Origin: UBA2862 sp045658005
Lineage (GTDB): Bacteria; Bacillota; Clostridia; Christensenellales; Aristaeellaceae
Assembly (NCBI GenBank): GCA_045658005.1
Contig: JAZOUD010000046.1
Location: 1-5,734 of the forward strand
DNA length: 5,734 nucleotides
Direction of reading: 5' to 3'
Below, piece after piece: positions 1 to 5,734 of this stretch. Numbering within the stretch: position 1 is the first letter of the stretch; every line of letters starts with the position of its first letter. Made by a program: the position numbers and the translations under genes. The notes beneath the pieces are model-generated. The model searched no databases and was not told where the DNA came from. It saw only the letters and a list, made by a program, of their open reading frames with translations.

Positions 1-141
1 CCGGGTTTATATCCTTCCCCCGACATCCGGCTTCCTTCAGATTCCGCCTCGCGACGGACACCCTTGCCTTCGGCTAACGCTCCCTACTGCCAAGCGCGTA
101 GCGGACTTTCACCGCCTGGTTGTTGCCCATGCAGGGCGCAC
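1..141 (-). mobile_element. Group II intron, 5' end (probable bacterial class C), truncated by window edge
   Basis: Read on the minus strand from position 141, the sequence opens with GTGCGCCC, a good match to the GUGYG 5' boundary of group II introns. A GCCC-TGCAT-GGGC hairpin follows. Further in are blocks I recognise from memory of class C introns such as the Oceanobacillus iheyensis ribozyme: GTGAAAGTCC, GTTAGCC, GCAAGGGTGTCC and GGAATCTGAAGGAAGC. These belong to domain I. Only about 140 nt lie in the window; the rest of the ribozyme, any reverse transcriptase ORF and the 3' end would lie left of position 1. The insertion point, one base past the T-tract of a strong terminator hairpin, is the preferred target of class C introns and supports the subclass. 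Whether the intron is intact cannot be seen here. Confidence 0.85.
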
Positions 142-142
142 G

Positions 143-183
143 AAAAAAACTGATTTGTCGCCTTGCGACAAATCAGTTTTTTT

Positions 184-184
<1 letters not shown>
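143..184 (-). terminator. Long intrinsic terminator hairpin after the symporter gene
   Basis: A perfect 19-bp inverted repeat (arms 143-161 and 165-183, loop CTT) with a GC-containing core (CTGATTTGTCGC / GCGACAAATCAG) and A/T runs on both sides. It starts directly after the symporter stop codon (184-186) and supplies a 7-T tract on the minus strand. Because both flanks are A/T runs it could terminate in either direction. It also appears to be the target hairpin for the group II intron whose 5' end is at 141. Confidence 0.9.
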
Positions 185-1755
<1,571 letters not shown>

Positions 1756-1792
1756 GGAAAATCCCCCTTTTACATCGGCTTTATGAATTTTT

Positions 1793-1813
1793 CCTTGATA
1801 GCACTTTATCAGG
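1793..1813 (-). other. Small hairpin in the symporter 5' leader
   Basis: Arms CCTTGATA and TATCAGG can pair (seven pairs, one bulge) inside the roughly 75-nt leader, about 25 nt upstream of the Shine-Dalgarno. I do not recognise a riboswitch class. It may be only incidental structure or a modest translational or stability element. Confidence 0.3.
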
Positions 1814-1836
1814 CCAACAAAATGAATTATGAAGCC

Positions 1837-1865
1837 ATTATAAATGCATATTTTGTACGTGTCAA
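1837..1865 (-). promoter_or_regulatory. Consensus sigma-A promoter of the symporter gene
   Basis: On the minus strand, TTGACA (1865-1860) and TATAAT (1842-1837) are separated by exactly 17 bases, an exact match to the housekeeping consensus. Transcription would start near 1830, giving a leader of about 75 nt. The -35 box is directly next to the T-tract of the upstream rlmH terminator, so the two units are tightly packed but insulated. Confidence 0.93.
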
Positions 1866-1893
1866 CAAAAAATCGCGCCTAAAGCGCGATTTT
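1866..1893 (-). terminator. Intrinsic terminator of the ychF-CPBP-rlmH unit
   Basis: Arms AAAATCGCGC (1869-1878) and GCGCGATTTT (1884-1893) form a 10-bp stem with a five-base loop. A T-tract follows on the minus strand. It begins 33 nt after the rlmH stop and ends where the symporter -35 box starts. Confidence 0.9.
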
Positions 1894-1926
1894 AACAACA
1901 TGATAATGCAAATTATTCTATCCCGG

Positions 1927-2403
1927 TCACTTGTGGTACGGCTCCCCGGTGCGGATGCGCTCGGCGCGGTACAGCTGCTCCAGCAATATCACCCGCATAA
2001 GCCCGTGGGGAAAGGTGAGGTTCGAGAAGGATAGCCGGGCGTCGGCGCGGGCCAGCACGGCGTCGCTCAGGCCGTTGCTGCCGCCGATGACGAACACGTT
2101 CCGCCGCCCGTCGCCGCTCCACGCGGCCAGCTTTCTCGACAGGGCCACCGAATCCGGGGCCTCGGCCTTGATGCACAGGCAGATCACCCGGTCCGTGGGG
2201 CGGATGTGCCGAAGCAGCGCCTGGCCCTCCCGCTCCATGCCCTGGCGGACCAGGGCCTCGCTGGGCTTGTCCGGGTCCTTCACGTCGTCCACGGCCACGA
2301 CCTCGTACTTGCCGTAGCGGGACAGGCGCTTCAGGTATTCCTCGCAGCCCTGCTGCTGCCACTTCTCCTTCAGCCTGCCCACGCAGAGTATCACGCCGTT
2401 CAT
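1927..2403 (-). CDS. rlmH: 23S rRNA (pseudouridine1915-N3)-methyltransferase RlmH
   Basis: A 158-residue SPOUT-family methyltransferase. The family transfers a methyl group from SAM to N3 of pseudouridine 1915 in helix 69 of 23S rRNA, acting on assembled 70S ribosomes. The length matches the family (about 155-160). Visible landmarks are the cofactor-loop motif VIGGSNG (residues 105-111), the segment LSFSNLTFPHGLMRVILLEQLYRAERI (124-150), and the conserved C-terminal PYHK. The ATG at 2403 is chosen because the protein then begins MNGVILCVGRLK, as expected for the family, and a G-rich Shine-Dalgarno sits six bases upstream within the preceding gene. The start overlaps the CPBP stop as ATGA, implying translational coupling. 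The frame stays open further upstream (to 3246), but that part is only the shadow of the CPBP gene. The gene is last in its operon. Confidence 0.97.
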   Translation of the reverse strand: MNGVILCVGRLKEKWQQQGCEEYLKRLSRYGKYEVVAVDDVKDPDKPSEALVRQGMEREGQALLRHIRPTDRVICLCIKAEAPDSVALSRKLAAWSGDGRRNVFVIGGSNGLSDAVLARADARLSFSNLTFPHGLMRVILLEQLYRAERIRTGEPYHK

Positions 2404-3338
2404 GCCGCGCCCCCCTGCATCGTGAGGATCAGCAGGATCACCATCGAGGCGACCATCGCCAGCACCGCGGCCAGCAGCATGGCCCTCTCCCGCCCCTCCA
2501 GGGGGCGGTGTATGCGGGGAATGGCCACGATGCCCGCATGCCCGGCGCGCAGCCGCAGCGTCATGATCGTCATGGCCATCATCGCGGCGATCATCACCGC
2601 CTGCACAGCCAGCGAAAATACGGCCGCGGCGTCGATGGCCACGTCCCCGCCCGACTGCCCCTCGGCCAGGTAGGGGATCACCAGGCAGGCCGTGTTGTAG
2701 ACGGTGTGGTAGACCATGGCGGCATACACGGAATCCAGCGCGAAGGCCAGGAACCCGGCCACCGCCCCCACCAGCAGGTAGGCGGGGATGCCGTAGAGGT
2801 TGCCGTGGAGCAGCGCGAACAGCACCGCCGTCACGCCGATGGCGTACCGGGTGCCCCGGCTCTCCCAGGCGGACAGCACGAAGCCCCGGAACAGCAGCTC
2901 CTCGCAGACGGCGGGCACCGCGGCCAGTGACAGCACCGACGCAATCAGCTCCCGCTCGTTCCCGGGCATGGGCACCCCGCCCATCCCCCGCAGCCCCAGC
3001 GCGTCCAGCCCGGCGCCCCAGGCCGCGGAGATCAGGCTGGCCACGTAGACGCTCAGCAGCCCCAGCAGCGCCGCCGACAGCGTGGGCATAAGCGGCGGCG
3101 CGTTCAGCCGCATGCCCGCGCCCAGCCCCGGCCTGCGCAGCATGTACAGCCCCACCGGCAGCACCGTGAAGGGCAGGTAGTACAGCGCGTTGATCAGGGC
3201 CGCGCCGGCGTTCGGCAGCAGCAGCTCCAGCAGCGTGGAGACCCACAGCCCGACAGCCGCAAGCAGCACAAACCCGCTCGCCGCAAGCAGCGTCGGGCGG
3301 GGCGTGGATGAGATTTTTGCGTAGATGGGATCCTGCAT
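2400..3338 (-). CDS. CPBP-family (Abi/CAAX-like) intramembrane metalloprotease
   Basis: A 312-residue polytopic membrane protein of the CPBP family, related to type II CAAX prenyl endopeptidases. The three active-site motifs are present in order: EELLFR with Glu146, Glu147 and Arg151; FALLH with His178; and HTVYN with His211 and Asn215. The core protease region spans about residues 85-225. Predicted membrane helices also precede it (about 15-70), and two follow it (about 240-262 and 285-306), the latter separated by a basic cytoplasmic-looking loop. Bacterial members have been linked to bacteriocin self-immunity, peptide maturation and signalling, but no substrate can be inferred here. It lies between ychF (40 nt upstream) and rlmH (ATGA overlap), so it is probably cotranscribed with both. 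No clear Shine-Dalgarno precedes the ATG at 3338 (upstream bases are AAAATCAAAACC), so initiation may be weak or depend on ychF translation. The start is less certain than the family call. Confidence 0.9.
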   Translation of the reverse strand: MQDPIYAKISSTPRPTLLAASGFVLLAAVGLWVSTLLELLLPNAGAALINALYYLPFTVLPVGLYMLRRPGLGAGMRLNAPPLMPTLSAALLGLLSVYVASLISAAWGAGLDALGLRGMGGVPMPGNERELIASVLSLAAVPAVCEELLFRGFVLSAWESRGTRYAIGVTAVLFALLHGNLYGIPAYLLVGAVAGFLAFALDSVYAAMVYHTVYNTACLVIPYLAEGQSGGDVAIDAAAVFSLAVQAVMIAAMMAMTIMTLRLRAGHAGIVAIPRIHRPLEGRERAMLLAAVLAMVASMVILLILTMQGGAA

Positions 3339-3352
3339 GGTTTTGATTTTAT

Positions 3353-3374
3353 TGGCGGGGACAGTCCCCCGCCA
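3353..3374 (-). repeat. GC-rich palindrome between ychF and the CPBP gene
   Basis: TGGCGGGGAC (3353-3362) and GTCCCCCGCCA (3364-3374) are near-perfect inverted arms with one bulged base. They fill most of the 40-nt gap between the ychF stop and the CPBP start. No T-tract follows on the minus strand, so it does not look like a standard terminator. It may stabilise the ychF transcript or reduce read-through. Its GGGGACAG-TCCCC core recurs at 5625-5650, suggesting a dispersed repeat. Confidence 0.6.
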
Positions 3375-3378
3375 TATC

Positions 3379-4476
3379 TTACACGTTGAACCTGAACAGC
3401 GTCACGTCGCCGTCCTTCATCACGTACTCCTTGCCCTCGCTGCGCACCAGGCCCTTTTCCTTGCAGGCGTTCATGCTGCCCTCGCGGATCAGGTCGTCGT
3501 AGGCGACGATCTCGGCACGGATGAAGCCGCGCTCGAAGTCGGTGTGGATCTTGCCGGCGGCCTGGGGGGCCTTGGTGCCGTTCACGATGGTCCAGGCGCG
3601 GACCTCCTTGGGGCCGGCGGTCAGGAAGGAGATCAGGCCCAGCAGCCTGTAGCCCAGTACCACCAGCCGGTCCAGGCCGGACACGCCGATGCCCATGTCC
3701 TCCAGAAACAGGGCCTTCTCGTCCGGCTCCATCTGGGAGATCTCCTCCTCGGCGGACGCGCAGATGACCAGCACCTCCGCGCCCTCGCTGTCGGCGATCT
3801 GACGCACGGGCTTCACCAGGGGCAGCGCGGCCTCGTCCTTGCCCAGGTCCTCCTCGCCGATGTTGGCGGCGTAGATCACCTTCTTGCTCGTCAGCAGGAA
3901 CCAGTCGCGCACCACGGCCTGCTGGTCCTTGTCCAGGGGGCAGGTGCGGGCGGGCTTGCCGGCGTTCAGGTGCTCCAGCAGCAGCTTGCCGGCCTCGGCC
4001 TCCACGGCGAACTTCTTCTCGCCCTTCTTCATCATCGCGGCGGCCTTCTCGGCGCGCTTGGTCACGGTCTCGATATCGGCCAGGATCAGCTCGGTATTGA
4101 TCACATCGATGTCCCGGGCCGGGTCCACGCTGCCGTCCACGTGGATCACATTGTCGTCCTCGAAGCAGCGCACCACGTGCACGATGGCGTCCACCTCGCG
4201 GATGTGGCTGAGGAACTTGTTGCCCAGGCCCTCGCCCCGGCTGGCGCCCTTCACCAGGCCGGCGATATCCACGAATTCCAGCGTGGCGGGGGTGTACTTC
4301 TCGGGGTGGTACATCTCGGCCAGCACGTCCAGCCGGTGGTCGGGCACGGCCACCACGCCGGTATTCGGCTCGATGGTGCAGAAGGGATAATTCGCCGCCT
4401 GCGCCCCGGCGCAGGTGATGGCGTTGAACAGCGTGCTCTTGCCCACGTTCGGCAGGCCAACGACGCCTAACTTCAT
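3379..4476 (-). CDS. ychF: Redox-regulated ribosome-binding ATPase YchF (Obg family)
   Basis: A 365-residue P-loop NTPase, close to the usual YchF length of about 363. YchF binds ribosomes, hydrolyses ATP rather than GTP, and is a negative regulator of oxidative stress responses in studied bacteria. Visible motifs are the P-loop GLPNVGKST (residues 7-15), the Walker B/G3 segment FVDIAGLVKGASRGEGLGNKF (68-88) with leucine where Ras-like enzymes carry glutamine, and the altered G4 motif NIGE (205-208), which explains the ATP preference. An alpha-helical coiled insertion covers about 125-190. A C-terminal TGS domain (about 280-363) contains FLTAGPKEVRAW and DFERGFIRAE. The ATG at 4476 fits the family N-terminus MKLGVVGLPNVGKST and has AGGAG eight bases upstream. 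It is first in a probable operon with the CPBP protease and rlmH, with a promoter at 4594-4622. Confidence 0.97.
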   Translation of the reverse strand: MKLGVVGLPNVGKSTLFNAITCAGAQAANYPFCTIEPNTGVVAVPDHRLDVLAEMYHPEKYTPATLEFVDIAGLVKGASRGEGLGNKFLSHIREVDAIVHVVRCFEDDNVIHVDGSVDPARDIDVINTELILADIETVTKRAEKAAAMMKKGEKKFAVEAEAGKLLLEHLNAGKPARTCPLDKDQQAVVRDWFLLTSKKVIYAANIGEEDLGKDEAALPLVKPVRQIADSEGAEVLVICASAEEEISQMEPDEKALFLEDMGIGVSGLDRLVVLGYRLLGLISFLTAGPKEVRAWTIVNGTKAPQAAGKIHTDFERGFIRAEIVAYDDLIREGSMNACKEKGLVRSEGKEYVMKDGDVTLFRFNV

Positions 4477-4479
4477 ATT

Positions 4480-4545
4480 TCACATCTCCTTAGTTTCAGG
4501 GGTTGATGCCTTGCCAATTCCTTTTCCTTTGAGGTGATTTACCAT
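4480..4545 (-). CDS. Possible 21-residue leader peptide in phase with ychF
   Basis: A short reading frame in the ychF leader, starting MVNHLKGKGIGKAS and ending ...KEM before TGA. It has a plausible Shine-Dalgarno (AAAGGA, seven bases before its ATG). Its last codons (AAG GAG ATG TGA) contain the ychF Shine-Dalgarno. Its stop is three bases before the ychF ATG and it lies in the same reading frame. Ribosomes finishing here would therefore be placed at the ychF start, giving translational coupling; stop read-through would give an extended YchF. The peptide is lysine- and glycine-rich, with no run of a single regulatory amino acid. I know of no family for it. It could be chance, since the leader is purine-rich. 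Confidence 0.4.
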   Translation of the reverse strand: MVNHLKGKGIGKASTPETKEM

Positions 4546-4563
4546 ATTGAAGTCCTTTCCCCC

Positions 4564-4623
4564 ATTGAGAAAAGCGCTCCATGCAACAGCTCTATTGTAA
4601 CACGAAAGCGCCCTTTTCTCAAT
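4564..4623. repeat. Inverted repeat straddling the ychF promoter
   Basis: ATTGAGAAAAGCGCT on the plus strand (4564-4578) is mirrored on the minus strand by ATTGAGAAAAGGGCGCT (4623-4607). The arms match except for two extra G bases and are separated by 28 nt. The right arm contains the -35 box of the ychF promoter, while the left arm lies just downstream of the predicted transcription start. This is the geometry of paired operator sites around a promoter. Transcripts entering from upstream would contain both arms and could fold into a hairpin. Confidence 0.6.
4594..4622 (-). promoter_or_regulatory. Promoter of the ychF-CPBP-rlmH unit
   Basis: On the minus strand, TTGAGA (4622-4617) and TACAAT (4599-4594) have a 17-base spacer, each one base from sigma-A consensus. 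The predicted start near 4587 gives a leader of about 110 nt before ychF. Confidence 0.85.
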
Positions 4624-4868
4624 AGCGGGGATGTAATCAGATTACTAATTTCTGTTGGATGACCTGCTCAAACGCTTTGCGCCTGACCCGTTTTGGGTTT
4701 CGTCAAACAGGATAATGCATGGGGTTTAACCCCTTCGACCGGGGTCGTGGATGATTTCCTATGCCGCATCGGGCAGATCATCCCGTTCATGCAGCACCGA
4801 TCTTGGGAAATGCTCAGGGTCATGCAGGTATTCAGATGACAAAGAAACACAGGAACAGCGATTGCGCT
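4624..4868. other. Gene-free stretch between the ychF promoter and the tRNA terminator
   Basis: No gene I can support lies here. A short open stretch on the plus strand (4687 to about 4839; FLCRIGQIIPFMQHRSWEML near its end) looks protein-like but has no obvious start or Shine-Dalgarno. A minus-strand frame through the same region runs through both tRNAs and is not credible. Small palindromes occur at about 4720-4732 (GGGGTTTAACCCC) and 4736-4747 (CGACC-GG-GGTCG). It may be a decayed gene remnant. Confidence 0.3.
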
Positions 4869-4903
4869 GAATAAAAAGAAAAAAGCCGCTTTCGCGACTT
4901 TTC
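4869..4903 (-). terminator. Intrinsic terminator of the tRNA operon
   Basis: On the minus strand, AGTCGC-GAAA-GCGGCT forms a six-pair stem closed by a GAAA tetraloop. It is extended by A/T pairs to about nine or ten, and is followed by TTTTTTCTTTTT. It begins five bases after the tRNA-Glu discriminator base. Confidence 0.9.
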
Positions 4904-4907
4904 TCAG

Positions 4908-4979
4908 CACCGCCACGGGGACTCGAACCCCGGTTTTCGCCGTGAGAGGGCGACGTCTTAACCGCTTGACCATGGCGGC
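4908..4979 (-). tRNA. tRNA-Glu (anticodon CUC)
   Basis: A 72-nt cloverleaf. The acceptor GCCGCCA pairs with TGGCGGT (the first pair is G-U), and the D-arm is GTC-AAGCGGTTAA-GAC. The anticodon stem TCGCC/GGCGA carries loop CTCTCAC, giving anticodon CTC (4946-4944). The T-arm is CGGGG-TTCGAGT-CCCCG. The discriminator is G and the CCA end is not encoded. It reads GAG codons and is cotranscribed five bases behind tRNA-Gln. Confidence 0.95.
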
Positions 4980-4984
4980 ATGGA

Positions 4985-5058
4985 TGGCTGCCGAACCTGG
5001 ATTCGAACCAGGACTAAATGAGTCAGAGTCATTCGTGCTACCTTTACACAATTCGGCA
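4985..5058 (-). tRNA. tRNA-Gln (anticodon CUG)
   Basis: A 74-nt cloverleaf. The acceptor TGCCGAA pairs perfectly with TTCGGCA, with the U1-A72 pair typical of glutamine tRNAs. The D-arm is GTG...CAC with GG in the loop. The anticodon stem AATGA/TCATT carries loop CTCTGAC, giving anticodon CTG (5026-5024). The T-arm is CCTGG-TTCGAAT-CCAGG. It ends in G plus an encoded CCA, unlike the neighbouring tRNA-Glu. It reads CAG codons. Confidence 0.96.
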
Positions 5059-5096
5059 TCGTCTGCCGGACACGACGTGCCCAACCGACAAGTGAT

Positions 5097-5125
5097 ATTA
5101 TAGTGCCCAATGGACAAAAAGTCAA
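5097..5125 (-). promoter_or_regulatory. Promoter of the tRNA-Gln/tRNA-Glu operon
   Basis: On the minus strand, TTGACT (5125-5120) and TATAAT (5102-5097) have a 17-base spacer, close to full consensus as expected for stable RNA genes. Transcription would start near 5090, about 32 nt before tRNA-Gln. An eight-base direct repeat (GTGCCCAA at 5077-5084 and 5103-5110) flanks the -10 box. Confidence 0.9.
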
Positions 5126-5204
5126 GGGGATTTTCCTGAATTCATCTGCTTTTTACGTTGCCCGTCTTTACCTGATTAAATGTTCGTTAACGGGCACAAA
5201 ACAC

Positions 5205-5233
5205 TTGCAACCTTCATGTTCAGACGTTATGCT
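5205..5233 (+). promoter_or_regulatory. Promoter of the HPr-like gene
   Basis: TTGCAA (5205-5210) and TATGCT (5228-5233) have a 17-base spacer, giving a start near 5240 and a leader of about 50 nt. It is divergent from the tRNA promoter. A seven-base inverted repeat, TGCCCGT (5159-5165) and ACGGGCA (5190-5196), lies just upstream and could be a regulator site. Confidence 0.75.
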
Positions 5234-5292
5234 AATAATCAAAGGGGATTTTGCTTCCCGGAATATGTAAGATGAGTGAGGAGACGGAACCT

Positions 5293-5523
5293 ATGAAAGC
5301 CGTGAATATCAAGCTGAGCCTGGCGGAAAACGTCAAGACCTTCGTCAATATTGCCAACCGCTATCCCTACGACATCGACCTGCGCGTAGGCCGCCACGTC
5401 GTGGATGGCAAGTCCATCCTGGGCATCTTCAGCCTGGATCTCTCCAAGCCGATCACCCTCGAGGTTTACGCCGATCACTGTGACGACCTGATGGAAGAGC
5501 TCAAGCCCTTCATCATCGGGTAA
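5293..5523 (+). CDS. HPr-like protein lacking the active-site histidine
   Basis: A 76-residue protein resembling HPr, the phosphocarrier of the sugar phosphotransferase system. The C-terminal two-thirds fits HPr well: NRYPYDIDLRVGRHVVDGKSILGIFSLDL aligns with the family segment holding regulatory Ser46 (here Ser41 in GKSILG). The N-terminal loop that normally reads GIHARP is replaced by sequence around LSLAENVKTF, so both His15 and Arg17 equivalents are missing. It therefore should not accept phosphate from enzyme I. Retention of the serine region recalls Crh of Bacillus, which has glutamine at position 15 and works only in catabolite regulation through HPr kinase. The ATG at 5293 is preferred because GAGGAG lies nine bases upstream and the protein then starts at the HPr domain; ATG 5272 and TTG 5251 are weaker alternatives. 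It is monocistronic, with its own promoter and terminator. Confidence 0.82.
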   Translation: MKAVNIKLSLAENVKTFVNIANRYPYDIDLRVGRHVVDGKSILGIFSLDLSKPITLEVYADHCDDLMEELKPFIIG

Positions 5524-5544
5524 GTATCATATATAATGCCTATA

Positions 5545-5574
5545 ACGCCGTCGCACCGCGACGGCGTGTTTTGT
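5545..5574 (+). terminator. Intrinsic terminator of the HPr-like gene
   Basis: ACGCCGTCGC (5545-5554) and GCGACGGCGT (5558-5567) form a perfect 10-bp stem with a three-base loop. GTTTTGTT follows. It starts 21 nt after the stop codon. Confidence 0.92.
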
Positions 5575-5609
5575 TGCGGGTCAACGGAGGGATAAATTCT
5601 GATTTGTCG

Positions 5610-5650
5610 CGGGCTAACGCCCGTTTGAAGGGGGACAGGTCCCCCTTCAA
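5610..5650. repeat. Two adjacent perfect palindromes
   Basis: CGGGC-TAAC-GCCCG (5610-5623) is followed one base later by a 12-bp perfect inverted repeat, TTGAAGGGGGAC (5625-5636) and GTCCCCCTTCAA (5639-5650), with a two-base centre. The second shares its GGGGACAG/TCCCCC core with the hairpin at 3353-3374. No T-tract follows, so these do not look like terminators. They resemble REP-like dispersed palindromes. Confidence 0.7.
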
Positions 5651-5661
5651 TACATCCTCCT

Positions 5662-5704
5662 CAGATTTGCCTGAAATCCTGCGGATTTCCGGGCGGCAAA
5701 TCTG
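5662..5704. repeat. Long near-perfect palindrome at the right edge
   Basis: Outer arms CAGATTTGCC (5662-5671) and GGCAAATCTG (5695-5704) enclose an inner stem GAAATCC-TGC-GGATTTC (5673-5689). Most bases of the 43-nt unit are paired. A TTTTTT run comes 11 nt later (5715-5720), which is rather far for a standard terminator. It probably belongs with the preceding palindromes, and the element may continue beyond the window. Confidence 0.6.
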
Positions 5705-5734
5705 CAAGGAAGCCTTTTTTGCTCTGGTCGCAGG

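Noticed and set aside
1756..1830. Possible riboswitch in the symporter leader
   Set aside because: The leader is only about 75 nt with one weak hairpin, and shows no glycine-riboswitch or other recognised aptamer motif.
2404..3246. N-terminal extension of rlmH to 439 residues
   Set aside because: The extra part is arginine/glycine/alanine-rich shadow of the CPBP gene. RlmH family length and the ATGA overlap fix the start at 2403.
3325..4470. Plus-strand open frame opposite ychF
   Set aside because: Low-complexity composition opposite an unmistakable YchF, so a shadow frame.
4668..5117. Minus-strand 149-codon open frame
   Set aside because: It runs through both tRNA genes, their terminator and the tRNA promoter, so it cannot be a normal gene.
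5124..5252. Direct repeat AAGGGGATTTT (5124-5134 and 5242-5252)
   Set aside because: Short, purine-rich, and similar to a Shine-Dalgarno-like stretch also seen before the symporter. Likely chance.
5239..5478. Minus-strand open frame opposite the HPr-like gene
   Set aside because: No ribosome-binding site or family match. The plus-strand gene has promoter, Shine-Dalgarno, domain and terminator.

Overview
The window reads as chromosomal DNA of a GC-rich Firmicute, most likely a Clostridia-type anaerobe. This is inferred from the mix of GC-rich genes, AT-rich intergenic gaps with near-consensus sigma-A promoters (TTGACA/TATAAT, 17-nt spacers), strong Shine-Dalgarno sequences and intrinsic terminators. 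I cannot name a species.

Layout, left to right. Positions 1-141 hold the 5' end of a minus-strand group II intron, truncated by the window edge. It sits just past a long terminator hairpin (143-184), the usual target of bacterial class C introns. Then comes a minus-strand AGCS-family sodium:alanine/glycine symporter (184-1755) with its own consensus promoter. That promoter abuts the terminator of the next transcription unit. This unit, read right to left, is ychF (4476-3379), a CPBP-family intramembrane protease (3338-2400) and rlmH (2403-1927). CPBP and rlmH overlap by an ATGA. The ychF promoter is straddled by a long inverted repeat, and its leader contains a 21-codon reading frame in phase with ychF.

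Right of ychF is a roughly 250-nt stretch with no gene I can support. Next is a minus-strand tRNA operon, tRNA-Gln(CUG) then tRNA-Glu(CUC), with a clear promoter and terminator. The only plus-strand gene (5293-5523) encodes a small HPr-like protein that keeps the regulatory-serine region but has lost the active-site histidine. It has its own promoter and terminator. The window ends in about 130 nt of consecutive palindromes, one related in its core to a hairpin between ychF and the CPBP gene.

The genes are mostly housekeeping: ribosome-linked functions (YchF, RlmH, two tRNAs), amino-acid uptake, and a probable carbon-regulation or unknown HPr-like protein. I did not find a convincing new multi-gene system. 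The points most worth following are the ychF leader (in-frame upstream ORF plus promoter inverted repeat), the histidine-less HPr, and the intron/palindrome elements.
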